Assembly (NCBI RefSeq): GCF_001426245.1
Contig: NZ_LMCM01000005.1
Coordinates: forward strand, 124,001 to 188,000
Source of the DNA: Phycicoccus sp. Root101
GTDB lineage: Bacteria; Actinomycetota; Actinomycetes; Actinomycetales; Dermatophilaceae
Length of the DNA: 64,000 nucleotides
Direction: 5' to 3'
Made by a program: the position numbers and the translations under genes. The notes beneath the pieces were generated by a model. It saw nothing but the letters and a program-made list of their open reading frames with translations, was not told the origin of the DNA and made no database searches. This document shows, one piece after another, positions 43,715-55,067 of this stretch. Position 1 is the first letter of the stretch, and each line of letters starts with the position of its first letter.

Positions 43715-45216
43715 CCGATCACGTCGAGCTGAGGACCGGGGTCTACGTCGACTCGGTCAGCCTCATGCAGGTCTCGCGCACGGCGGCGGCAGCCCCGGGC
43801 GTCGACGCGGCCCAGGTCGCGATGGCGACCGAGCTGAACCTCGAGGTGCTGCGCGGCATGGGTTTCGACGTCCCGGCCGCCTCACCCAACGACCTCGTCG
43901 TCGCCCTGCGCGCTGCCGACGAGACGGGGGTGGCCACCGGGCGGGCCGCCGTCGACGACGCCCTCGCAGCGCTCCGGTCGGCCGGGACGTCGGCAGGAGG
44001 GTTCGGCGACGCCCCGCCACCACGGACCCTCGGTCGCGCCATCGACGCGGTCGGTGCGAACCTCGCCCTCGTCTCCGTCCCCGGTCGTCACGCGGCGGTG
44101 GAGGCGTTCGACGCCATCGACCGCGGGGTGAGCGTGATGCTGTTCTCCGACAACGTCGACGTCGACACGGAGGTGCTCCTCAAGGACGCAGCGGCCGACC
44201 GTGGCGTGCTCGTGATGGGTCCGGACTGCGGCACCGCCGTGGTCGGTGGCGTGGCCCTCGGGTTCGCCAACGTCGTCTCGCCCGGACGGGTCGGGCTGGT
44301 CGCCGCCTCCGGGACAGGAGCCCAGCAGGTGATGGCCCTCCTCGACGCCGCCGGTGTCGGGGTGAGCCACTGCCTGGGCGTCGGAGGGCGCGACCTGTCG
44401 TCCCGCGTCGCCGGGCGGTCCACCCGGCAGGCGCTCGCCGCCCTCGCCGCCGACGAGGGGACGGACACCATCGTCGTCGTCTCCAAGCCGCCGGCCCCGG
44501 AGGTGCTCGCCGACCTCGAGGCGTATGCCGCCGGGCTCGGCACCCAGGTCCACTGGGCGACGCTGGGGGCCGGTCGGCCCGACCTCACCACCTCGGTCGA
44601 GAACGTGCTCGCCGCCCTTGGCAGGTCGGTACCCACGTGGCCGGTGTGGGACGTCCCGCAACAGCCCGTGGCCCGGGGGTCCCTGCGCGGGCTGTTCTGC
44701 GGCGGCACGCTCGCCGACGAGGCGATGCTCGTCGCGGGGGAGGAGCTGGGGGACGGCCGGGGCGACATCCGTTCCAACATCCCCCTGCGACCCGAGCTCG
44801 CGGTGGGTGACGACCTGCGCGCCGACGGGCACGTCGTGCTCGACTTCGGTGACGACGGGCTGACGCGCGGGCGCGCCCACCCGATGATCGATCCCAGCCT
44901 GCGGCTCGAACGCATCCACACCGAGGCCACTGACGCGGGTTGCGGCGTGCTGCTGCTCGACCTCGTCCTGGGTCACGGGGCCCACCCCGACCCTGCGGAG
45001 GAGCTCGCCGAGGCCGTGCGCTCGGCCCGCGCCTCGGCCGCAGCCTCGGGCCGCGACCTCCCGGTCGTCGTGTCGCTCACCGGCACCGACGGCGACCCGC
45101 AGGGGCTGACCCGCTGCGCCGAGGCGCTGCGGTCGGCCGGTGCGGCGGTGTTCCTCTCCAACGCGGCTGCCACGAGGCGCGCCGTGTCCCTCCTGCCGAC
45201 CACCGAGGAGGCCTGA
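43711..45216 (+). CDS. fdrA: FdrA-family protein, AllF-like transcarbamoylase subunit
   Basis: 501 residues related to the succinyl-CoA ligase/ATP-citrate lyase fold. Seen are YVDSVSLMQVSRTAAAAPGV at 8-27, MGPDCGTAVVGGVALGFANV at about 169-188, GLVAASGTGAQQVMALLDAA at about 194-213 and LFCGGTLADEAML at about 328-340. It is the AllF homologue of oxamate carbamoyltransferase. Its GTG start overlaps the DUF2877 stop (GTGA) and DUF1116 follows 1 base after its stop, so the three subunits are tightly coupled. Confidence 0.9.
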   Translation: MTDHVELRTGVYVDSVSLMQVSRTAAAAPGVDAAQVAMATELNLEVLRGMGFDVPAASPNDLVVALRAADETGVATGRAAVDDALAALRSAGTSAGGFGDAPPPRTLGRAIDAVGANLALVSVPGRHAAVEAFDAIDRGVSVMLFSDNVDVDTEVLLKDAAADRGVLVMGPDCGTAVVGGVALGFANVVSPGRVGLVAASGTGAQQVMALLDAAGVGVSHCLGVGGRDLSSRVAGRSTRQALAALAADEGTDTIVVVSKPPAPEVLADLEAYAAGLGTQVHWATLGAGRPDLTTSVENVLAALGRSVPTWPVWDVPQQPVARGSLRGLFCGGTLADEAMLVAGEELGDGRGDIRSNIPLRPELAVGDDLRADGHVVLDFGDDGLTRGRAHPMIDPSLRLERIHTEATDAGCGVLLLDLVLGHGAHPDPAEELAEAVRSARASAAASGRDLPVVVSLTGTDGDPQGLTRCAEALRSAGAAVFLSNAAATRRAVSLLPTTEEA

Positions 45217-45217
45217 C

Positions 45218-46642
45218 ATGGCCGGGCACGTCGACCTGCACGGGTTGCTGACCACCGACCCGGTCGTCGCGACCGCCGGCGCGGGGTTGCTCAGCGACGC
45301 CTTGCGCGACCAGGCCGTCGTCGTGGGGGAGGCGCAGTGGCAGCCACCGCCGGACGGCTCCGTCGACCCCCTCGTCCGGGTGATGGCTGACCGCCGCCGA
45401 CGTGATGCGAATGCCCTTGCCCTGCAACGGATGACCGCAGCGGGTGCCGACCTCGTCGACGTCCGACCGGCCCACGAGGTGCTCGGGCTGGAGCGCGGCA
45501 CCTTCCTGCACGCCGGCCCGCCGCTGGAGTGGGAACGTGCCTCGGGCCCGATGCGCGGTGCCCTGATCGGGGCGATGCTCTTCGAGGGGATGGCCGACAC
45601 CCCGGAAGCCGCGGAGACGGCCCTCGCCGCCAGCCACGTGGCGCTCGAGCCCTGCCACCACCGCGATGCGGTGGGCCCGATGGCCGGAGTCATCTCACCG
45701 TCGATGTGGCTGTACGAGCTGCGCGACGAGGTGCACGACCACACGTCCTGGTGCTCGCTCAACGAAGGCCTCGGCAAGGTCCTCCGGTACGGCGCGTACG
45801 GCCCGGAGGTCGTCGACCGCCTGCACTGGATGAACTCCGTCCTCGGCCCGCTGCTCCAGCAGGCCGTGCGGGCTGCCGGGCCGATCGACATCAAGGCGAT
45901 CATCGCCCAGATGCTCCAGATGGGCGACGAGGGGCACAACCGCAACCGTGCCGGCTCGCTCATGCTGCTGCGTGAGCTCCTGCCGTCCCTCATCACGGCC
46001 GACGGGTCGTCCACCGACATCGCGGAGGCGGTGCGCTTCTCCGGTGCCAACGAGCACTTCTTCCTCAACCTCGGCATGCCGGCGTGCAAGCTGTCGGCCC
46101 TTGCGGCGGAAGGAATCCCGGGCTCCACCGTGGTGACGACGATGGCTCGCAACGGCACCGACTTCGGCATCCGCACGGCCGGGACCGGCGACCGCTGGTT
46201 CACCGGTCCGGCGAACACCCCGGAAGGGCTGTTCCTCGGCTCGTACGGCCCGGACGACGCCAACCCCGACATCGGCGACTCCGCGATCACCGAGACCGCG
46301 GGGATCGGGGGGTTCGCGATGGCGGCAGCCCCGGCCATCGTGAAGTTCGTGGGCGGCGACGTCCCGTTCGCCCTCCGGACCACGCGCACCATGTACGACA
46401 TCACGGTCGGTGAGCACACGGCATACCAGGTGCCGATCCTGGAGTTCCGCGGAACTCCCACCGCCATCGACGTCACCGCGGTGGTGCGGACCGGGATCCT
46501 CCCGCAGATCAACACCGGTATGGCGGGCCGGGTCGCCGGGACGGGTCAGGTCGGGGCCGGGCTGGTCACCCCGCCCGCGCAGTGCTTCACGCAGGCGCTC
46601 GACGCCCTCGCCGACGCGCTGCCCACCCCGGCCGCGGGCTGA
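45218..46642 (+). CDS. DUF1116 protein, AllG-like transcarbamoylase subunit
   Basis: 474 residues of the DUF1116/YlbE family: PMRGALIGAMLFEGMADTPE near 110-129, EPCHHRDAVGPMAGVISPSM near 146-165, QMGDEGHNRN near 233-242 and SGANEHFFLNLGMPACKL near 270-287. AllG is thought to carry much of the active site in the oxamate carbamoyltransferase complex. The ATG at 45218 has GAGGAGG upstream. It is the last gene of the unit; folD follows 51 bases later and may be read on the same message. Confidence 0.9.
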   Translation: MAGHVDLHGLLTTDPVVATAGAGLLSDALRDQAVVVGEAQWQPPPDGSVDPLVRVMADRRRRDANALALQRMTAAGADLVDVRPAHEVLGLERGTFLHAGPPLEWERASGPMRGALIGAMLFEGMADTPEAAETALAASHVALEPCHHRDAVGPMAGVISPSMWLYELRDEVHDHTSWCSLNEGLGKVLRYGAYGPEVVDRLHWMNSVLGPLLQQAVRAAGPIDIKAIIAQMLQMGDEGHNRNRAGSLMLLRELLPSLITADGSSTDIAEAVRFSGANEHFFLNLGMPACKLSALAAEGIPGSTVVTTMARNGTDFGIRTAGTGDRWFTGPANTPEGLFLGSYGPDDANPDIGDSAITETAGIGGFAMAAAPAIVKFVGGDVPFALRTTRTMYDITVGEHTAYQVPILEFRGTPTAIDVTAVVRTGILPQINTGMAGRVAGTGQVGAGLVTPPAQCFTQALDALADALPTPAAG

Positions 46643-46693
46643 GCCGTGGGTGGTCCGGGGACCGCTCGGACCGGCGTGGCAGGATACGGGACC

Positions 46694-47554
46694 GTGAGCG
46701 CGCGCATCCTGGACGGCAAGGCAGTACTCGCGACAATCAAGGAGGAGCTGCGCGGCAGGGTGGACGTCCTGCGCGAGCACGGAGTGGTCCCCGGACTGGG
46801 CACCGTGCTCGTCGGCGACGACCCCGGCAGCCACTGGTACGTCAACGCCAAGCACAAGGACTGCGCCGAGATCGGCATCACGAGCATCCGTCGCGACCTC
46901 CCCGCCACCGCGACGCAGGTCGAGGTCGAGGCGGTCATCGACGAGCTCAACGCCGACCCCGACTGCACGGGGTTCCTCGTGCAGCAGCCCACGGGCCTGG
47001 ACGAGATGGCCCTGCTGTCGCGGGTGTCCCCCGAGAAGGACGTGGACGGGCTGCACCCGACCAACCTCGGCTGGCTCGCCCTGGGCAAGGCGGCCCCGCT
47101 GCCCTGCACGCCGATGGGCTGCATCGAGCTGCTGCGCCGCCACGACGTGACCATCGCCGGTGCCAACGTCGTGGTCATCGGCCGCGGGCTCACCGTCGGG
47201 CGACCGCTCGGGCTCATCCTCACCCGCAAGAGCGAGAACGCCACCGTCACGCTCTGCCACACCGGCACCCGTGACCTCGCCGCCGAGGTCATCCGGGCCG
47301 ACATCGTCATCGCCGCGGCCGGTGTGCCCGGAATCGTCACCAAGGACATGGTCAAGCCCGGTGCCGCGGTGCTCGACGTCGGCGTCAGCCGGGTCGACGG
47401 GAAGATCGCCGGGGACGTCGCCCCCGACGTCGCGGAGGTGGCCGGCTGGATCAGCCCCAACCCCGGTGGTGTCGGTCCGATGACGCGAGCCCTGCTGCTG
47501 TCCAACATCGTGGGTGCGGCCGAACGCCGGCTCGCGGCCACGGCCACGGCCTGA
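46694..47554 (+). CDS. folD: methylenetetrahydrofolate dehydrogenase/cyclohydrolase
   Basis: FolD interconverts 5,10-methylene-, methenyl- and 10-formyl-tetrahydrofolate, supplying one-carbon units to PurN and PurH. The 286-residue protein has the YxxxK motif at Tyr49-Lys53 ([10 protein letters not shown]), [20 protein letters not shown]-type substrate loop near 93-112, the cofactor-binding [16 protein letters not shown] and the C-terminal PGGVGPMT. Length is normal. GTG at 46694 begins the conserved N-terminus ([10 protein letters not shown]). Confidence 0.97.
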   Translation: MSARILDGKAVLATIKEELRGRVDVLREHGVVPGLGTVLVGDDPGSHWYVNAKHKDCAEIGITSIRRDLPATATQVEVEAVIDELNADPDCTGFLVQQPTGLDEMALLSRVSPEKDVDGLHPTNLGWLALGKAAPLPCTPMGCIELLRRHDVTIAGANVVVIGRGLTVGRPLGLILTRKSENATVTLCHTGTRDLAAEVIRADIVIAAAGVPGIVTKDMVKPGAAVLDVGVSRVDGKIAGDVAPDVAEVAGWISPNPGGVGPMTRALLLSNIVGAAERRLAATATA

Positions 47555-47828
47555 CCTCGTGGTCATCCCCCGGTTGGGCTGGTGGTGGGTCGCCACGCCG
47601 GTCCTCGCGCTGGGGGTGGTGGCCTTCGCAGCGGGTCACGTCCGACTGGCCGGGTTCGTGCTCGCCGGGGGGCTGCTGATGGCTGCCCTGATCCGGGCGG
47701 TCCTGCCGACCGCGCTCAGCGGCGGCCTGGTCGTGCGCTCCCGCGTCGTCGACGTCGCGACGATGGCGCTGCTCGGGGTGACCCTGGCCGTGATCACGGC
47801 GAGCCTGGACCTTCGCCCCCGCGGCTGA
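47514..47828 (+). CDS. DUF3017 small membrane protein
   Basis: 104 residues with three hydrophobic segments at about 24-42, 46-65 and 80-99, matching the DUF3017 proteins that follow folD in many actinobacteria. Function unknown. The GTG at 47514 lies 41 bases inside folD; a GTG at 47559, just after the folD stop, would remove 15 Arg/Pro-rich residues and is equally possible because neither has a clear ribosome binding site. Confidence 0.8.
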   Translation: MRPNAGSRPRPRPDLVVIPRLGWWWVATPVLALGVVAFAAGHVRLAGFVLAGGLLMAALIRAVLPTALSGGLVVRSRVVDVATMALLGVTLAVITASLDLRPRG

Positions 47829-47887
47829 TCGGGCCGTGGCCGACCGGTCACCGTGTCCAGGTGCCGCGTGCGCAGACACGCAGCGGC

Positions 47888-47910
47888 CGGTCCCGGGTGA
47901 CCCGGGACCG
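47888..47910. terminator. bidirectional hairpin between DUF3017 and mdh
   Basis: CGGTCCCGG pairs with CCGGGACCG around GTGAC. It lies 59 bases after the DUF3017 stop and 29 bases after the mdh stop on the other strand, so it can serve both converging transcripts. Confidence 0.65.
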
Positions 47911-47939
47911 ACCGTTCGCCGTGCTGTGAGGGGAGTGCG

Positions 47940-48932
47940 TCAGCCGATGAGGCCCAGGCCCTTGACGGCCTCGCGCTCCTCCTCGAGCTCCTTGACCGAC
48001 GCATCGATCTTGCCGCGGGAGAACTCGTCGATCTCCAGGCCCTGGACGATCGACCACTGGCCGTCCTTGACGGTCACGGGGAACGAGGAGATCAGGCCCT
48101 CCGGGACCCCGTAGGAGCCGTCGGAGCAGACCGACATCGACACCCAGTCGCCGTCCGGGGTGCCGAGCGTCCAGTCGCGGGCGTGGTCGACGGTGGCGCT
48201 CGCGGCGGAGGCGGCCGAGGACGCGCCCCGGGCCTCGATGATCGCGGCGCCGCGCTTGGCGACGGTCGGGATGAACGTGCCGGCCAGCCACTCCTGGTCG
48301 CCCACGGCCTCGGCGGCGTTCCGGCCGGAGACCTCGGCGTGGAACAGGTCGGGGTACTGGGTCGCGGAGTGGTTGCCCCAGATCGTCATCTTCCTGATCT
48401 CGGTCACCGGCACGCCGAGCTTGGCCGACAGCTGCGAGATGGCGCGGTTGTGGTCCAGACGGGTCAGCGCGGAGAAGCGCTCCCTACCGATGTCGGGCGC
48501 GTTGCTCATCGCGATGAGGGCGTTGGTGTTGGCCGGGTTGCCGGTCACGGTGACACGGATGTCGTCCGCGGCCACCTTGTTCAGGGCCTTGCCCTGCGGG
48601 GCGAAGATGCCGCCGTTGGCCTCGAGGAGGTCACCACGCTCCATACCGGGGCCGCGCGGGCGGGCGCCGACGAGGAGGGCGTGGTTGACGCCGTCGAAGA
48701 TCTTCTCGGCGTCGTCACCGATCTCGACCTTGGCGAGCGTCGGGAACGCGCAGTCGTCGAGCTCCATGACGACACCCTCGAGCGCCTTGAGCGCGGGGGT
48801 GATCTCGAGCAGTCGGAGCTCGACCGGGGTGTCCGGGCCGAACAGCGAGCCGCTCGCGATGCGGAAGAGGAGGCTGTAGCCGATCTGGCCTGCGGCGCCG
48901 GTGACGGCGACCTTGACGGGGGTAGTGCTCAC
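47940..48932 (-). CDS. mdh: malate dehydrogenase
   Basis: 330 residues, NAD-dependent malate/oxaloacetate interconversion in the TCA cycle. [17 protein letters not shown] is the nucleotide-binding loop, [20 protein letters not shown] holds the substrate arginines, [14 protein letters not shown] and [13 protein letters not shown] follow, and the catalytic histidine is in [12 protein letters not shown]. It is the animal-cytosol-like type common in Actinobacteria. GTG at 48930-48932 begins the first strand. Convergent with DUF3017 and divergent from the NUDIX/GNAT gene. Confidence 0.97.
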   Translation of the reverse strand: MSTTPVKVAVTGAAGQIGYSLLFRIASGSLFGPDTPVELRLLEITPALKALEGVVMELDDCAFPTLAKVEIGDDAEKIFDGVNHALLVGARPRGPGMERGDLLEANGGIFAPQGKALNKVAADDIRVTVTGNPANTNALIAMSNAPDIGRERFSALTRLDHNRAISQLSAKLGVPVTEIRKMTIWGNHSATQYPDLFHAEVSGRNAAEAVGDQEWLAGTFIPTVAKRGAAIIEARGASSAASAASATVDHARDWTLGTPDGDWVSMSVCSDGSYGVPEGLISSFPVTVKDGQWSIVQGLEIDEFSRGKIDASVKELEEEREAVKGLGLIG

Positions 48933-49023
48933 GGTGGGCCCTTCACGTCGGTGGGGTGGGACAGCTGTGCACGACGCTAGCAGGGGTGCGGAGCACGGGT
49001 TCCCGGTGGTTAGGGTCGAGGCC

Positions 49024-50550
49024 ATGCCCACCCCGGACTTCATCCTCGCCCTGCGCGACAAGGTCGGCACCGACCTCCTCTGGCTCACCGGCGTCACTGC
49101 CGTCGTGCGCAACGACCGCGGTGAGGTGCTCCTCGGCCGCCGCACCGACAACGGCCAGTGGGCCCTGGTGAGCGGCATCCTCGAGCCCGGCGAGCAGCCG
49201 GCGGTGGGCCTCGCCCGCGAGATCGAGGAGGAGACCGGTGTCATCGCCAGGATCGAGGCACTGACCTCGGTCTGGACGCTGCCGGAGCAGGGCTACCCCA
49301 ACGGCGACCGAGCGCAGTACCTCGACCTGTGCTTCCTCGCCCGCCACCTCTCCGGCGAGGCGAGGGTCAACGACGACGAGTCGCTGGAGGTGGGCTGGTT
49401 CGCTGTGGACGCCCTGCCCGAGCCGCTCATGGACCGGGCCCGCGTCCGGCTCGAACGGGCCCTGGCCTTCGACGGCACCACGTGGTTCGACACCGACGAG
49501 GCAACGAGTGCCGCAGGGACGACCGGGGACCCGTATGCCGCCGTTCCCGGCCCGGGGGACCCAGCCCGGCGCCCGCTCGCGACGCTGCCCGCCGGCGCCG
49601 GCGAGGTGGTCCTGCGCCGAGCCGTCCGGACCGACGTTCCGGCCATCGTGAACCTCCTCGCCGACGACGAGATCGGCGCCGGTCGCGAGGACGGCCACGA
49701 CCTCACGGGGTACCTCGCGGCCTTTGACGCGATCGACGCCGACCGGGGCCACCTGCTCGTCGTCCTGGAGTCGAAGGACACCGTGGTGGGGACGATGCAG
49801 CTGACGTTCCTGCCCGGGTTGTCGCGCGGGGGTGCGTGGCGCAGCCAGGTCGAGGCGGTGCGCGTCGCCGCCTCCCAGCGCGGCCATGGCCTCGGGGAGG
49901 CCATGCTGCGCTGGGGGATCGAGGAGTCCCGGCGACGGGGCTGTGCGGTCGTCCAGCTGACCACGGACAAGCGGCGCACCGACGCCCAGCGGTTCTACGT
50001 CGAGCGGCTGGGGTTCGCCAGGTCGCACGAGGGCCTCAAGCTCGCCCTGGGCGACCCCGGGAGCCCGGAGGGGAGTAGAACTGGACTGGTATCGGGTGGT
50101 CGACCGGGTGGACGATCACGTGCACGACCGAGGACGAAGGTGGACGTGATGGGTGCTGGCACCAAGGACGACCCGTGGACGCTCAGGACGCCACCGGGCA
50201 GCGGTGACTACACGATGTACCGCGACGACGACACCGACCCGCCCCAGCTGGTCTGCCAGGTCGGTTCGACGCGTCTGACCTACGACGCCCGTGTCATCGA
50301 TGACCTGCACGCCTGGTTGCGGGAGCAGGGTGACTGGGTGCCGCTGGGTTCGGCCGACGAGCAGAAGCCGGCCAAGGACGGGACCGTCGAGGCCTGGGCC
50401 CGCTCGGAGGGCAACCCGCTGGGCGGGTGGTACGGCCTGCGCAAGGGCTATCGCGGCCGGGTCGGCATGTACCTGCCACCTCTGCTCGAGGAGCTGGGCC
50501 TCGCCGAGGTCGAGCACCAGCCGCGCAACAACCGGATGCGCGCGATCTGA
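49024..50550 (+). CDS. NUDIX hydrolase-GNAT acetyltransferase fusion with an extra C-terminal domain
   Basis: One open frame of 508 residues with three parts. Residues 1-165: NUDIX hydrolase with the complete box [13 protein letters not shown] followed by [10 protein letters not shown]. Residues about 195-345: GNAT acetyltransferase ([20 protein letters not shown] is the acetyl-CoA loop). Residues about 376-508: a small domain of unknown function (ending [20 protein letters not shown]). The joining stretch (about 350-375) uses codons rare here, such as AGA and GTA, and ATG at 50149 has GAAGG 8 bases before it. The last part may be translated separately (133 residues) or the fusion may be recent. 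Confidence 0.78.
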   Translation: MPTPDFILALRDKVGTDLLWLTGVTAVVRNDRGEVLLGRRTDNGQWALVSGILEPGEQPAVGLAREIEEETGVIARIEALTSVWTLPEQGYPNGDRAQYLDLCFLARHLSGEARVNDDESLEVGWFAVDALPEPLMDRARVRLERALAFDGTTWFDTDEATSAAGTTGDPYAAVPGPGDPARRPLATLPAGAGEVVLRRAVRTDVPAIVNLLADDEIGAGREDGHDLTGYLAAFDAIDADRGHLLVVLESKDTVVGTMQLTFLPGLSRGGAWRSQVEAVRVAASQRGHGLGEAMLRWGIEESRRRGCAVVQLTTDKRRTDAQRFYVERLGFARSHEGLKLALGDPGSPEGSRTGLVSGGRPGGRSRARPRTKVDVMGAGTKDDPWTLRTPPGSGDYTMYRDDDTDPPQLVCQVGSTRLTYDARVIDDLHAWLREQGDWVPLGSADEQKPAKDGTVEAWARSEGNPLGGWYGLRKGYRGRVGMYLPPLLEELGLAEVEHQPRNNRMRAI

Positions 50551-50589
50551 CCCGCGCTCGCCGGCCGAGGTCCTGGGTCGGCGGGACCG

Positions 50590-51057
50590 TCAGCCGGCGA
50601 GGTCCTCGGCAGCGAGGACCATCCGTCGGTGCATCCAGGCGTAGAGCGCGACGTCCCCGAGGCGGGTCGCCTCACCGTAGAGGCGACCGGCCAGCCCGTC
50701 GGGGACGAACCCGTGCCGCAGCGTGAGCCGGGAGCCGTCCCGGTCCGGCGCCACGTCCAGCTCGAGGAACGCGCTGCCCGGCAGCCGGGTGTCCGGTGAC
50801 AGCACCAGGTGCCGGCCCGCCTCGATCGCCGTCACCGTCCAGAAGTCGACCTTGTCGCCGAGGCGCAACGGCCGGTCCGGCCGCTTCCGGCGGCGCCCGG
50901 GGCCGCCGAGGACCCGGTCCACCCCGCAGCGTGCCGCCCAGACGGCCTCGGGCGTGAACCAGCCGGTGTCCCCACCGACCGAGGTCACCACCTGCCACAG
51001 GACCTCGGGCGGTGCGTGGACGTGCGAGGTCTGGGTGCCGCCGATGACTGGGTCCAC
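50590..51057 (-). CDS. DUF2867 SRPBCC-fold protein
   Basis: 155 residues of the DUF2867 type: WFTPEAVWAARCGVDRVLGG at about 30-49, LRLGDKVDFWTV at about 62-73, RLPGSAFLELDV and FVPDGLAGRLYG near the end. The fold binds hydrophobic ligands; function is unknown. GTG at 51055-51057 is tentative, since there is no good ribosome binding site and the frame is open upstream into the divergent photolyase promoter. It is divergent from the photolyase gene, 96 bases away. Confidence 0.72.
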   Translation of the reverse strand: MDPVIGGTQTSHVHAPPEVLWQVVTSVGGDTGWFTPEAVWAARCGVDRVLGGPGRRRKRPDRPLRLGDKVDFWTVTAIEAGRHLVLSPDTRLPGSAFLELDVAPDRDGSRLTLRHGFVPDGLAGRLYGEATRLGDVALYAWMHRRMVLAAEDLAG

Positions 51058-51153
51058 CCAGCCACCGTATGCGGCGTGGCACCGGACCGCCCGGCTCGCC
51101 GTGGCACGCGGGGTCGCCCAGACTGGCTGGGTGACGATGCCGGTGGGGAACCC

Positions 51154-52638
51154 GTGACGCGGCGCTGGCTGTTCGCCGACCAGCTCGGGCCGCACTTCGA
51201 CGTGGGCCGCGGCGGGGTCCTGCTCGTCGAGAGCCGTGAGGCACTGGGCCGGCGCCGCTACCACCGTCAGAAGCTGCACCTCGTGCTGTCCGCCCTGCGC
51301 CACCGCGCCGCGGAGCTGGGCGACTCGGCCGTCCTCCTGCGGACCGCCACCTACGGCCAGGCCCTGCGCGAGCTCGACGAACCCGTCCGCGTCTACGAAC
51401 CGACCTCGAGGAGGGCCGCCGACTTCGTCGCCCGTCAGCTCGAGACGGGCAGGGTGGAGGCCGTCGACCCGACACCGGGGTTCTCCCTGCCCCGCACCGA
51501 CTTCCAGCGCTGGGCCGGCGACCGGCGACGGTTGCGGATGGAGGACTTCTACCGGTTCCAGCGCCAGCGGCTCGACCTGCTCGTCGAGGGGGACGGCCAC
51601 CCCGTGGGTGGCCGGTGGTCGTTCGACGAGGACAACCGGGAGCCACCGCCCAAGGGGGCGGACCGCCTGGACGTGCCCGCGCCATACCGGCCGCGCGAGG
51701 ACGACGTCGACGCGCAGGTGAGGGAGGACCTCGACCGGTGGGAGCGCGACGACGGGTTGGTGACCGTGGGGAGGGACGGTCCGCGGCTGTTCGCCGTGAC
51801 CCGCCGCGAGGCGCTCGCGGCGCTCGACCGGTTCGTCACGCACCGGCTCGGGGCGTTCGGGCCGCACGAGGACGCCATGCTCCGCGGCGACTGGGCGATG
51901 GCCCACAGCCTCCTGTCGGTGCCCCTCAACCTCGGGCTGCTCGACCCCGTGGAGGTCGCCGAACGGGCGGTCCGCGCCTACCACGACGGTGACGCACCGC
52001 TGGCCTCGGTCGAGGGGTTCGTGCGGCAGGTCGTCGGGTGGCGCGAGTACGTCTGGCACCTCTACTGGCACTTCGGGGGCCAGTACCGCAGCCGCAACGC
52101 CCTCGCGGCCCGCGAGCCGCTGCCACGGTGGTTCGACGAGCTCGATGCCGACGCGGTGGAGGCCGCGTGCCTCAAGGACGTCCTCGCCGGTGTGCGCGAC
52201 CGGGGGTGGGTGCACCACATCCCGCGGCTCATGGTGCTCGGCAACTGGGCGGCGGAGCGCGGGTACGACCCCGACGCGTTGACCGAGTGGTTCCAGACGC
52301 GGTTCGTGGACGGCTACGACTGGGTCATGCCCGCGAACGTCGTGGGCATGAGCCAGTACGCCGACGGTGGCGCCATGACCACCAAGCCCTACGTGTCCGG
52401 CGGCGCGTACCTGAACCGGATGTCGGACTACTGCGGCGGCTGCCGCTACCGCCCCACGGTCAGGGTCGGCGAGGACGCCTGCCCCTTCACCGCCGGCTAC
52501 TGGGCCTACCTCGACCGCACCGCCGACCGCCTGGACGGCAACCCCCGTATGGCGCGTCCGCTCCAGCAGCGGCACCGTCTCACCGACCTCGAGGCGACCG
52601 TCGACCAGGAACGGGCCAGGGGAACAGACGCCCCCTGA
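51154..52638 (+). CDS. iron-sulfur bacterial cryptochrome/photolyase (FeS-BCP, PhrB-like)
   Basis: 494 residues of the photolyase-related family with a 4Fe-4S cluster. Cys339, Cys427, Cys430 and Cys443 are each 11 below the cluster ligands of Agrobacterium PhrB (350, 438, 441, 454), so spacing is conserved exactly. The N-terminal domain (RRWLFADQLGPHFD) is the antenna-binding Rossmann part; SVEGFVRQVVGWREYVWHLY and LGNWAAERGYDP are in the FAD-binding half. PhrB repairs (6-4) photoproducts with light. GGGG lies just before the GTG at 51154. Confidence 0.93.
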   Translation: MTRRWLFADQLGPHFDVGRGGVLLVESREALGRRRYHRQKLHLVLSALRHRAAELGDSAVLLRTATYGQALRELDEPVRVYEPTSRRAADFVARQLETGRVEAVDPTPGFSLPRTDFQRWAGDRRRLRMEDFYRFQRQRLDLLVEGDGHPVGGRWSFDEDNREPPPKGADRLDVPAPYRPREDDVDAQVREDLDRWERDDGLVTVGRDGPRLFAVTRREALAALDRFVTHRLGAFGPHEDAMLRGDWAMAHSLLSVPLNLGLLDPVEVAERAVRAYHDGDAPLASVEGFVRQVVGWREYVWHLYWHFGGQYRSRNALAAREPLPRWFDELDADAVEAACLKDVLAGVRDRGWVHHIPRLMVLGNWAAERGYDPDALTEWFQTRFVDGYDWVMPANVVGMSQYADGGAMTTKPYVSGGAYLNRMSDYCGGCRYRPTVRVGEDACPFTAGYWAYLDRTADRLDGNPRMARPLQQRHRLTDLEATVDQERARGTDAP

Positions 52639-52668
52639 CTCGACCTGACGTGACGTGACCGGAAAGGC

Positions 52669-52698
52669 CGGTGCCGCAAGGGAATCCCTGCGGCACCG
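52669..52698. terminator. bidirectional hairpin between photolyase and icd
   Basis: CGGTGCCGCA (52669-52678) pairs with TGCGGCACCG (52689-52698), and the inner AGGGAATCCC can pair further. It lies between two convergent genes, 31 bases after the photolyase stop and 29 after the icd stop. Confidence 0.78.
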
Positions 52699-52726
52699 AC
52701 CTCTCGGGCCCGTCAGCCCTTGTGGC

Positions 52727-54943
<2,217 letters not shown>

Positions 54944-55067
54944 GTCGGCGGCTCTCTCCCTGGGCTCGTCGTGCTCGCAGCGTTCGTGCGCAGCGTTGCT
55001 CAGGCTATCGAACCGTCCAGGACCCGATGGGGTGGGCCGTGGCCGTCTCGGGACGGCTGCGTCGGGA

